Below, piece after piece: positions 1-5,651 of a stretch of 5,651 nt of DNA. Numbering within the stretch: the first letter of the stretch is position 1; each line of letters starts with the position of its first letter. The stretch comes from Chthoniobacterales bacterium (lineage in GTDB: Bacteria; Verrucomicrobiota; Verrucomicrobiia; Chthoniobacterales; UBA10450), in the NCBI GenBank assembly GCA_013694945.1, contig JACDBM010000200.1:1-5651 (forward strand), in the 5' to 3' direction. The position numbers and the translations under genes were made by a program. The notes below the pieces were generated by a model. It worked only from the letters and a program-made list of their open reading frames with translations. It searched no databases and was not told the DNA's origin.

Positions 1-2
1 AG

Positions 3-305
3 ACTGATACCAAGATGATTTTGCGCGCCGTTGGCCCTTCGTTGAGGCCCTACGGAATCACCAACGCCTTGCATGATCCTACCTTAGAGTTGCGCGACAG
101 CCAGGGCGCTGTGGTAGGATTCAACAATAACTGGAAAGATGATTCCACCCAGGCCAGTGAGATCGCCGTCAGCGGTCTCGCCCCGACAAATCTCAAGGAG
201 TCTGCGCTTGCGATCACGCTCGCACCTGGCAATTACACCGCGATCGTCCGTGGAAAAAACAACAGCGCCGGCGTTGCCCTCTTCGAAGCTTACAACGTCC
301 AGTAG
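3..305 (+). CDS. C-terminal end of a large secreted/surface protein with a 'RAVGPSL' beta-rich terminal domain (5' partial)
   Basis: The reading frame is open to the left edge (T-D-T-K before the first Met), so the ATG at position 15 is probably internal and only about 100 C-terminal residues are visible, ending in TAG. Visible motifs in order are LRAVGPSL, a DPTLELRDSQG strand, NNNW, GLAPTNLKESA, LAPGNYTAIVRGKNN and a final GVALFEAYNV. From memory, this ordered set is the recurring C-terminal module of long repeat-rich extracellular proteins in Verrucomicrobiota and Acidobacteriota; it probably folds as a small beta-sandwich. No catalytic residues are recognised and no function can be assigned from the tail alone. 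It is convergent with the sulfate-activation operon, 460 bp away, so the two are not co-transcribed. I am confident it is coding and partial, and less confident of the cellular role. Confidence 0.8.
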   Translation, partial: TDTKMILRAVGPSLRPYGITNALHDPTLELRDSQGAVVGFNNNWKDDSTQASEIAVSGLAPTNLKESALAITLAPGNYTAIVRGKNNSAGVALFEAYNVQ

Positions 306-765
306 ACTGGCCGCCGTCCCGCGGACTGTGGTGCCCGTTTGGTAAACGGGTCTAGTTGCAAGCGTTTGCTTGCCGCCGCTCGCCAACGCTCTCACTGGTT
401 AGGTAGCAGAGCATCTGTATTCAGAACATCCGCCAGCTCGAGGTTCGTTCTGAAGGCGATGTGCCGAGGCGGAGTGATCCAATTGCTGAATGTTTCCGAT
501 TGCAAACGGAACGTCTGAACAGCCGAGTGAGTCTCCGCCCTGAGGCACAGCACAGCGTCCAGCCACGAAGAAGGATCTGCCTACTCCCTATTCCCTTCGT
601 TTTCCGTGGCCACTCGGACGAGCCGACGCAGATGTCCTCGAGGGGAATGGGCCGCCTCTTGTGTCGGTACCCGGCGACTTTGCAATGGCTGCGGAACCTG
701 ACCGCCGAAGACGACCGGGCTGAAAACCCCTTGAATCTTACGCCTTTGGAAGGACCCTAAAGTCT
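306..765. other. 460-bp convergent intergenic region without a convincing gene
   Basis: This gap lies between two genes that converge on it. The left part (316-373) contains three consecutive hairpins, listed separately. The rest shows no recognisable RNA gene or mobile element. An open frame with a GTG start runs 461-760 (99 codons) on the plus strand, with AAGG a few bases before the GTG. Its product is Arg- and Pro-rich, resembles no family I know, and its third-position base usage in the first half does not look clearly coding, so I do not call it a gene. No strong terminator with a U tract is visible for cysNC; the best candidate is a 4-bp stem (CCTT/AAGG) near 745-755, which is too weak to call. 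Confidence 0.6.
316..373. repeat. Three tandem hairpins with equal 7-nt spacers, directly after the surface-protein gene
   Basis: Three perfect inverted repeats follow one another. The first is GTCC-CGC-GGAC (316-326, 4-bp stem). The second is CCCGTTT-GGT-AAACGGG (334-350, 7-bp stem, 3-nt loop). The third is GCAAGC-GTTT-GCTTGC (358-373, 6-bp stem, 4-nt loop). The spacers at 327-333 and 351-357 are each exactly 7 nt. The array starts 11 bases after the upstream stop codon, so it could end transcription or protect the 3' end of that mRNA. No run of T follows any stem, so a classical intrinsic terminator is not well supported. The compact, regular arrangement also fits a dispersed intergenic palindromic (REP-like) repeat, which only a genome-wide comparison could show. 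Confidence 0.6.
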
Positions 766-2652
766 CTAAGCGTTGCCGTTGGTGTGATCGATGACCAGCC
801 GCGGCAAAAGTTGTTCCAGAATCGCGTCGACAGATTGTGCTACGCTCTGTTGGTCGGTCCGGACGACTATCTCTGGATCTTCCGGTGCCTCATAGGGTGC
901 ATCAACCCCGGTAAAATCCGCAATCCGGCCGGCTCGCGCCTTTTTGTAGAGGCTTTTCGGGTCGCGCTCCTCACAAACGTGCAGCGGCGCATCCACGAAG
1001 ACCTCGATAAATTCAGCCTTCCCTTCGAGCGCGATTTCGCGTGCCCGGCGCCGTTCCATTCGATACGGAGAAATAAAAGCTGTGATCACCACTGTACCGG
1101 AATCAGCCATGAGCTTCGCAACCTCGCTGACGCGCCGGATATTCTCGATGCGATCGTCTGGTGAGAAACCCAGATTCGAATTAAGACCGTGCCGGATATT
1201 GTCGCCATCGAGCACATAGCTGTGCATCGCGCGGCTGAAAAGTTCGCCTTCCAGCGCTTGCGCAATCGTGGACTTCCCCGCGCCGGATAAGCCGGTAAGC
1301 CAGACGACCGCGCCCCGGTGTCCATTGTGCAAAGCTCGGCGTCGCGCGGTGATTTTGCCTTCGGTCCAGAAAATATTCTTGCTCTTAACAGCCGTGCGAT
1401 CGGTATAGACACCGCCGAAAACAATTCCGCCGCCGCAGATCCTGCTGTCCTCAATCAGGACGAATCGGCCGAGCGAGGGAATCCGCTCATGGTTATCGAG
1501 CACCAACGGCGCGCGGGTTTGCAGAGTGACTCTCCCGACCTCATTGCGCGCGACGTGATTTCGCTCACCAGACGTGATTTCGAGCGAAGAGGAATCCATC
1601 ACCTGATCGATCACCACCACCTGACACTTCATCTCCTGCGTCCCGACGCGGATCGTATAGGAAGTGCGCTTCTGCAAAGACTCTTCCGCCATCCAGAAGA
1701 CATCCGCGTTGAAGCGGTTCGTCTCGATCGGAGTTTCCGTCTGATGCGACGCAACATGACCCCGTTCCACGAAAATCTGTTCACGCAACGTGATCCCGAC
1801 AGAGTCACCGGCAATCGCCTCGTCCCGCGGAGGCCCATTCCATGCCTCAATCGTGGCGACGATGGAAGATTTATTGGCCGGAGAAAAGACCAGTTGATCG
1901 CCGACTCGCAACGCACCGCTCTCGACCCGCCCGGCAATAATGCGCCGCTCGTCAAACCGATAAACATCCTGGACGGAGAGCCGTAGTGGCTGATTCAACG
2001 GTGCCGTGACGGCTGACAACTGGTCGAGAGATTCCAAGATTGTTCCCCCTTGATACCAGTCCATTGCTGCATCGGTTCGCTTTGCCACGTTCGCGCCCTG
2101 CTTTGCAGACGCCGGAATGAAGAGGCGAGCAGATAAGCCAAGACCTGACAGAAACTCACGGTATTCGCGCTCGATCTCGTTGAAGCGATTCTCTGAGTAT
2201 TTTGCGAGGTCCATTTTGTTGACCACGACCACGATCTGCCGGATGCCGAGAAGACTCAGTAGATACGCATGGCGACGACTTTGCTCGCGGACTCCCTCAT
2301 TCGCGGCAATGACCAGGACTGCCGCGTCCGCGTTGGCCGCTCCCGTGATCATGTTTTTGAGGAACTCTTTATGACCCGGTGCATCGATGATCACGTATTG
2401 CCGAAGAGCCGTCCGAAACGGAATCTGCGTGGTATCGATCGTGATGTTCTGCGCCTGTTCCTCGAGGAGTGCGTCAAGCAGGAACGCATATTCGAACTCC
2501 ATTCCCTCCGCGGAGCAGGCAGCCTGGATGCTGGCGACCTTGCCTTCAGGCAGAGAGCCGGTGTCGTGCAGGATGCGGCCGATCAGCGTCGATTTCCCAT
2601 GATCGACATGACCGACGAAAACAATCTTCAGCCTTTGTGCTTCCTCGCTCAC
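766..2652 (-). CDS. cysNC: Bifunctional sulfate adenylyltransferase subunit 1 / adenylylsulfate kinase (CysN-CysC fusion, NodQ-like)
   Basis: This 628-residue cytoplasmic enzyme has two parts. The N-terminal GTPase (about 1-430) drives APS synthesis by CysD; the C-terminal APS kinase (about 445-620) phosphorylates APS to PAPS. GTPase motifs are G1 GHVDHGKS (14-21), switch-I ITID (70-73), G3 DAPGH (90-94), G4 NKMD (145-148) and a G5-like ASAK (181-184). Two beta-barrel domains follow (roughly 223-330 and 333-427). Kinase motifs are Walker A GLSGAGKST (454-462), DGDNIRHGLN (482-491), FSPDDR (496-501), ENIRR (503-507), FISPYR (526-531) with Ser528 at the usual phosphoserine position, ERDPKSLYKKARAG (562-575) and FTGVDAPYE (580-588). 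Both halves appear complete. The GTG start is chosen because it overlaps the cysD stop (GTGA) and has AAAGGA five bases upstream. Oddities: G1 and G3 read like EF-Tu rather than E. coli CysN (GSVDDGKS, DTPGH), and switch I has QN where RG/QG is usual. Confidence 0.95.
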   Translation of the reverse strand: MSEEAQRLKIVFVGHVDHGKSTLIGRILHDTGSLPEGKVASIQAACSAEGMEFEYAFLLDALLEEQAQNITIDTTQIPFRTALRQYVIIDAPGHKEFLKNMITGAANADAAVLVIAANEGVREQSRRHAYLLSLLGIRQIVVVVNKMDLAKYSENRFNEIEREYREFLSGLGLSARLFIPASAKQGANVAKRTDAAMDWYQGGTILESLDQLSAVTAPLNQPLRLSVQDVYRFDERRIIAGRVESGALRVGDQLVFSPANKSSIVATIEAWNGPPRDEAIAGDSVGITLREQIFVERGHVASHQTETPIETNRFNADVFWMAEESLQKRTSYTIRVGTQEMKCQVVVIDQVMDSSSLEITSGERNHVARNEVGRVTLQTRAPLVLDNHERIPSLGRFVLIEDSRICGGGIVFGGVYTDRTAVKSKNIFWTEGKITARRRALHNGHRGAVVWLTGLSGAGKSTIAQALEGELFSRAMHSYVLDGDNIRHGLNSNLGFSPDDRIENIRRVSEVAKLMADSGTVVITAFISPYRMERRRAREIALEGKAEFIEVFVDAPLHVCEERDPKSLYKKARAGRIADFTGVDAPYEAPEDPEIVVRTDQQSVAQSVDAILEQLLPRLVIDHTNGNA

Positions 2653-3464
2653 ATGAATCCTTTCGCACGTAGTTTTTGCATCGCATTGCGCTCGTGATGA
2701 TCCTGGGCCCGCCCGGCCCGTTCGCTCGTGCGCGTTGTCTCGAGCTCACCGATGATTTCTTCGATGGAAGCGGCGTTGCTCGCGACCGACTTCGTGATCG
2801 GCCGGCATCCGAGGGAACGATAGCGCTGCCCGTTGCGCGCGAAATACATCTTCGGGATCGGAATGTTCTCGCGTTGGATGTAGCGCCAGATGTCTGCTTC
2901 TGTCCAATCGAGCAGAGGCTGGACGCGCGTGTGCTCCCCTTCTGCGCTGCTCGTCGCAAACTGGCCCCAGAATTCCGGCGGCTGATCTTTGTAATCCCAC
3001 TCAAACTGCGCATTGCGCGGTGAGAAATATCGTTCCTTCGCCCGGGTCGGATCTTCGTCGCGGCGGATGCCCGTGATCAGCGCGTCCCATTTGTAATCGG
3101 TGAGCGCCTGCTGGAGCGCAACGGTCTTCAGTTCGTGCGTCACTGTGACCGGGTCATGCGTTTCATACCCGATGCCCCGCGCCCGCGCCTCTGTATTGAT
3201 CTTCACGACGAGGTCAAGCCTGTAGTGCTCTCTCGCCCACTCCCGGAATTCCAGCATTTCCGGAAATTCGTACGTCGTATCGATATGTAGTAAAGGAAAC
3301 GGGATCTTTCCAAAAAAAGACTTCAGCGCGAGCCAGATGAGGACATTGGAATCTTTCCCCATCGACCAAGGCATCACGATCCTTTTGAAGGAATGATGCG
3401 CCTCGCGGAAAATGAAAATGCTATGATTCTCGAGGTGATCGAGATGCGTGCGTTGTATCGTCAT
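2649..3464 (-). CDS. cysD: Sulfate adenylyltransferase subunit 2 (ATP sulfurylase small, catalytic subunit)
   Basis: This 271-residue PP-loop enzyme adenylylates sulfate with ATP to give APS and PPi, working with the CysN GTPase. The N-terminal THLDHLENHSIFIFRE matches the family start, supporting the ATG at 3462-3464, although no Shine-Dalgarno precedes it. Key motifs are the PP-loop SMGKDS (34-39; E. coli has SIGKDS), LLHIDTTYEFPEM (58-70), TGIRRDED (131-138) with AKER (142-145) and SPR (148-150), RVQPLLDWTEADIWRYI (180-196), SLGCRPIT (217-224) and TSERAGR (246-252). It is about 30 residues shorter than E. coli CysD (302 aa, from memory): the segment between the ENI motif and the LGC motif is reduced to roughly 16 residues, and GCWPLT has become GCRPIT. 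It is the first gene of the visible operon; its stop overlaps the cysNC start by 4 nt, suggesting translational coupling and matched subunit amounts. A NodP-type role in carbohydrate sulfation is possible. Confidence 0.95.
   Translation of the reverse strand: MTIQRTHLDHLENHSIFIFREAHHSFKRIVMPWSMGKDSNVLIWLALKSFFGKIPFPLLHIDTTYEFPEMLEFREWAREHYRLDLVVKINTEARARGIGYETHDPVTVTHELKTVALQQALTDYKWDALITGIRRDEDPTRAKERYFSPRNAQFEWDYKDQPPEFWGQFATSSAEGEHTRVQPLLDWTEADIWRYIQRENIPIPKMYFARNGQRYRSLGCRPITKSVASNAASIEEIIGELETTRTSERAGRAQDHHERNAMQKLRAKGFM
2650..2663 (-). promoter_or_regulatory. Ribosome binding site and GTG start of cysNC inside the cysD 3' end
   Basis: On the minus strand AAAGGA (2658-2663) lies five bases before the GTG start at 2652-2650, within the last codons of cysD. 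The GTG shares bases with the cysD TGA stop (2651-2649), giving a GTGA overlap. The ATG at 2654-2652 is in the cysD frame, so GTG is the only start that fits the family N-terminus. This fixes the cysNC start and implies coupled re-initiation. Confidence 0.75.
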
Positions 3465-4012
3465 CGAAAGCGGGGTGTTTTAGGTTGCGAGCTTGACCGG
3501 GCCATAGAGCACCCGATAACAGTTAAGCGTGCCGTGGGAGCTACAGAGGTAAGTTAGTCTGATTTGGCGTCGATATCCCTCGTTTTGCCTGTGGATGTAA
3601 GGTTGCGCGACAGAGGGCAGGTAGTTGCGGCGAGCGATTTGGCGGCGCGGATGCCTGGAGAGTAGATGCGGAGCCGTTTGTCTGCACCGACGTTGTTGCA
3701 GAGATCCGCGGCCCGGATGGTGGAGCGATCTCCGTGGCCGTTTGACCGCGGGACTGGAGGCAAGTGACAGTATCGAGCCGAGTCCAATTTGCCAGGTGTT
3801 CATAGTTAATGGGCTTGCCGCCGCAATGTGTTGTTTCGGCTGTGGCCATGCGCCCGCAATCAAGAGCAATGTGCGCGCCGAACAAGGGCTTATGATAAGA
3901 AAAGTGAGCAAGCAGGCGGAGATGAACGGACCGAGGCCACTGTGCGACGGAGATCGTATTTAGTCGAAGCGGCCATGCAGAATAGCTATGAGGAGAACGC
4001 CAATAGCAGTGG

Positions 4013-4042
4013 CGCCGAAGGCACGCGCGCACCGCTTCGGCG
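4013..4042. repeat. Perfect 8-bp inverted repeat with a 14-nt loop
   Basis: CGCCGAAG (4013-4020) is exactly inverted as CTTCGGCG (4035-4042) around a GC-rich 14-nt loop. Neither side is followed by a T tract, so it is not a standard terminator. It may be an RNA hairpin in the long leader of cysD, a protein-binding site, or a chance palindrome in GC-rich DNA. It lies about 550 bp upstream of the cysD start, which is far for a simple operator. Confidence 0.5.
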
Positions 4043-4276
4043 ATTCAGCGGGCCCGATGCCACCGTGTAACCGGGTGGAATTCATCGGGATTGAGTCACT
4101 GCGAAGAGAGGCGATTCGACGAGAGTCAAAGACAAATCCCTCAAGCCCAAGAAGAGTTGCTGCGACGACGATGGCACCGGGCTGACTGCGCGGGAGCACA
4201 AGACATTTTTTTCGGATTCTGCGGCAAGCTATGAATCCCGACAGGACGTTATCGGTCCGTCAGTTTCCTACAGTCT

Positions 4277-4298
4277 GCGGTCCGGAAACGACGGCCGC
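4277..4298 (-). terminator. Weak hairpin just after the deacetylase-like gene
   Basis: On the minus-strand transcript GCGG-CCG, a 7-nt loop, and CGG-A-CCGC form a 7-bp stem with one bulged base. It begins 3 bases past the TAA stop at 4302-4304. The position suits a terminator or 3'-end stabiliser, but no U tract follows, so an intrinsic terminator is only a weak call. Confidence 0.25.
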
Positions 4299-4301
4299 GT
4301 C

Positions 4302-5651
4302 TTAGCGCCGAATCATCGGCTGCATGCGGTCCCGCGCCTCTACGAGTATTCGTCGCATAACTGGCCAAGGGCGAAACGCCGGGGATTTGATCGCGCGATA
4401 ATCCACGCCCCTGCCGAATGTGAATCGAAGATCGACTGCTCTGGTGCCCTTCTCGTCCCTCGAAATGCTTACTTCGTCGCCATTTTGTGAAGCCCAGTCA
4501 TCCCCTTTAAATCGCGCTTCCAGACGCTCGTTTGCATCATCGGGCATGTTCCACGCGCGTTCGACCTTGAGCCGTGTAATCCCCCGTGGTACGTGGACCC
4601 GCACTAAACAGCTGTACATCCGGACTTCAAAAACATCCCCGCGCAGTCGGGTTTTGAAATTCGTGCGAGCGATCTGGCCCATGTCACACCATGTGACGCC
4701 TCCGAACTCGTTTATCATGCCGCTGACTTGTGCGAGCAAATCCAGGCCCCCGGCAACATCCTGGTGGTGTCCCACAGGGATGATCGGCTGGCCCAGAAAA
4801 GCGGAGAGAACAACATCGGCGAGACTGTCTCGCGATACTCGGAAACGGGGGATCACCGGGAGACCGCCCCCCAGAAATTCAGCCGGTTCGAGCCCGAAAT
4901 CCGGAGGCCAAACCTTTTGCGGATTGTGCTTGCGCAAAGATCCCCACGAGATACAGGCCGCCTCGTAGCCCTGCCGCAGCAGCTCCTTCGCCATGAGGTC
5001 CGAACACGCGCCATGGGGAGCAGCCATGATCTTCGGCACTGGTGAGCCAAGGCGCCCTTCCAGGCGGGAGATACGTTTCAAAGTTTGTGCCACAAGCTGT
5101 TCGCGAGCTTTCTCCGGATAGGGCTGCGCCAACTCCGATTGCGTATGATTATTGCCATGAATCAGGAGGGACAAGCGGGCTGAATGTGTTCGGAACAACC
5201 CGATCGCTTTGGAACTAACGCACCAGGCATCGAATGGAACGGTTGCCATGGCGGCGTGATAGTTGTGCTCCGCGGCGTGCTCGATAAGCGTTCGATAGTC
5301 CAGAAAGCCATACCCAGATCCATGCAGGTTCGGATCGTCAAACATGAAGCAGGCGCGAAGCGGTGGCGAAACCCAGCTTTGATCGGCACTTACCCTCCGC
5401 ACAAATTCGACCAGGGGCAGAAGACCTGTCCATCGCGTGGATGCGATCTGATCGTACAACAGTTCATCAGGGCCGAGCTCGTGCAGGCCATCGGATACAA
5501 AGTCTCTACCGCCGCCTCCATGCCCGTGACGCACCCAGAGCGGGCCCGCCTCGCACGCAGCCAGAACGTCGCCCGCACAGGAAACTGGGAACACTTGTCC
5601 TGCTACGTGTAGTTTCTGGCCGCGCAGCGCAACTGGCAACGCTCGCGATTG
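4302..5651 (-). CDS. Polysaccharide deacetylase-like protein (NodB-fold type; 5' partial)
   Basis: The frame runs open through the right edge (Q-S-R-A before a TTG at 5637-5639), so the true N-terminus is outside and about 449 residues are visible. Numbering from that TTG, the core shows FDDPNLH (100-106), LLIHGNNH (158-165), APHG (207-210), GHHQD (290-294) and VTWCDMGQIAR (315-325). An Asp-Asp motif followed by HxxxH matches the metal triad layout of carbohydrate esterase family 4 deacetylases (Asp102, His161, His165), with the alternating strand/helix pattern expected of a beta/alpha barrel. The last ~110 residues are strand-rich and may be a separate accessory domain. No membrane segment is visible; a signal peptide cannot be judged. 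The likely role is removal of acyl groups from a polysaccharide, or another hydrolysis in the same fold, but the motifs differ from classical NodB (TFDD, HTxxHP), so the substrate is unknown. It shares its strand with cysD, 837 bp downstream, so co-transcription is doubtful. Confidence 0.7.
   Translation of the reverse strand, partial: QSRALPVALRGQKLHVAGQVFPVSCAGDVLAACEAGPLWVRHGHGGGGRDFVSDGLHELGPDELLYDQIASTRWTGLLPLVEFVRRVSADQSWVSPPLRACFMFDDPNLHGSGYGFLDYRTLIEHAAEHNYHAAMATVPFDAWCVSSKAIGLFRTHSARLSLLIHGNNHTQSELAQPYPEKAREQLVAQTLKRISRLEGRLGSPVPKIMAAPHGACSDLMAKELLRQGYEAACISWGSLRKHNPQKVWPPDFGLEPAEFLGGGLPVIPRFRVSRDSLADVVLSAFLGQPIIPVGHHQDVAGGLDLLAQVSGMINEFGGVTWCDMGQIARTNFKTRLRGDVFEVRMYSCLVRVHVPRGITRLKVERAWNMPDDANERLEARFKGDDWASQNGDEVSISRDEKGTRAVDLRFTFGRGVDYRAIKSPAFRPWPVMRRILVEARDRMQPMIRR

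Larger units (their letters stand above)
3465..4301. other. 837-bp region upstream of cysD without a convincing gene
   Basis: This gap separates the deacetylase-like gene from cysD on the same (minus) strand and should hold the cysD promoter, but I see no credible -35/-10 pair, operator or recognised riboswitch. Open frames on the minus strand (3480-3911, 3541-4032, 3554-3787 and 3960-4199) overlap one another and give low-complexity Arg/Pro/Ser-rich products without known motifs. The 3960-4199 frame has two short hydrophobic stretches (AIVVAATLLGLEGF and FGATAIGVLLIAIL). An adjacent frame has another (LLTFLIISPCSARTLLLIAGA, about residues 2-22 of the 3480-3911 frame). They could be relics of a decayed membrane protein, but I cannot identify one. 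Inverted repeats at 4013-4042 and 4277-4298 are listed separately. A T7 run at 4206-4212 on the plus strand has no stem before it. I see no tRNA. Confidence 0.55.

Noticed and set aside
461..760. 99-codon plus-strand open frame with GTG start and nearby AAGG, ending 5 bp from the cysNC stop
   Set aside because: The product is Arg/Pro-rich with no recognised motif, base usage in the first half is not clearly coding, and nothing links it to a neighbour. It could be real, but the sequence does not support calling it.
1318..1986. 222-codon plus-strand open frame inside cysNC, and other long antisense frames within cysD, cysNC and the deacetylase-like gene
   Set aside because: They lie fully opposite genes with unmistakable family motifs, and their products show no motifs of their own. 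They are antisense shadows of coding sequence.
3473..3514. Possible riboswitch-like leader of cysD: GGCCC-GGTCAAG-CTCGCAACC resembles the S-box (SAM-I) core, and a 5-bp GGGTG/CACCC stem closes around it next to the start codon
   Set aside because: The S-box needs a conserved 5' GAGGGA-type segment, a K-turn and downstream P3/P4 stems, none of which fit in the ~26 nt left before the ATG. The match is partial and best read as chance. A covariance-model search (Infernal/Rfam) would settle it.
3480..3911. 143-codon minus-strand open frame with a hydrophobic N-terminus, ending 15 bp before cysD
   Set aside because: The hydrophobic start looks like a signal peptide, but the remainder is Arg/His/Gln-rich and unlike a secreted protein. 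No ribosome binding site is evident and the frame competes with two others.
3541..4032. 163-codon minus-strand open frame upstream of cysD
   Set aside because: It overlaps several other open frames of similar length. Its product is rich in Arg, Ser, Pro, Thr and His without domain motifs, typical of a chance frame in GC-rich DNA.
4201..4215. Run of seven T on the plus strand as an intrinsic terminator
   Set aside because: No stable stem lies directly before it and no plus-strand gene ends nearby.

Overview
The window looks like a chromosomal fragment from a GC-rich, environmental Gram-negative-type bacterium. I favour Verrucomicrobiota (Chthoniobacter/Udaeobacter-like), with Acidobacteriota as the alternative. 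The evidence is the C-terminal 'LRAVGPSL ... LELRDSQG ... NNNW ... APGNYTAIVRG' domain at the left edge, which I associate with large extracellular proteins of those phyla, and the lack of a Shine-Dalgarno sequence before cysD. This is judgement from memory, not a search.

Layout: (1) bases 3-305, plus strand, are the 3' end of a secreted or surface protein whose bulk lies upstream. (2) Bases 306-765 hold no convincing gene, but they open with three tandem hairpins separated by identical 7-nt spacers. (3) Bases 766-3464, minus strand, form a two-gene sulfate-activation operon: cysD (ATP sulfurylase small subunit), then a fused cysN-cysC (GTPase subunit plus APS kinase), with overlapping stop and start codons (GTGA). 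(4) Bases 3465-4301 hold no convincing gene, only inverted repeats. (5) Bases 4302-5651, minus strand, encode most of a polysaccharide-deacetylase-like protein whose N-terminus lies beyond the right edge.

Together CysD and CysNC convert sulfate, ATP and GTP to APS and then PAPS. No PAPS reductase, sulfite reductase or sulfate transporter is present here. The nearest same-strand neighbour resembles a carbohydrate esterase. PAPS supply for carbohydrate sulfation, as with rhizobial NodPQ, is therefore a reasonable hypothesis alongside ordinary cysteine biosynthesis; the window cannot decide between them. Both sulfurylase subunits depart in the same operon from the E. coli pattern: CysN has an EF-Tu-like P-loop and an altered switch I, and CysD lacks a C-terminal insertion. 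I see no phage, transposon, CRISPR, tRNA or rRNA, and no clear sign of an entirely new multi-gene system.
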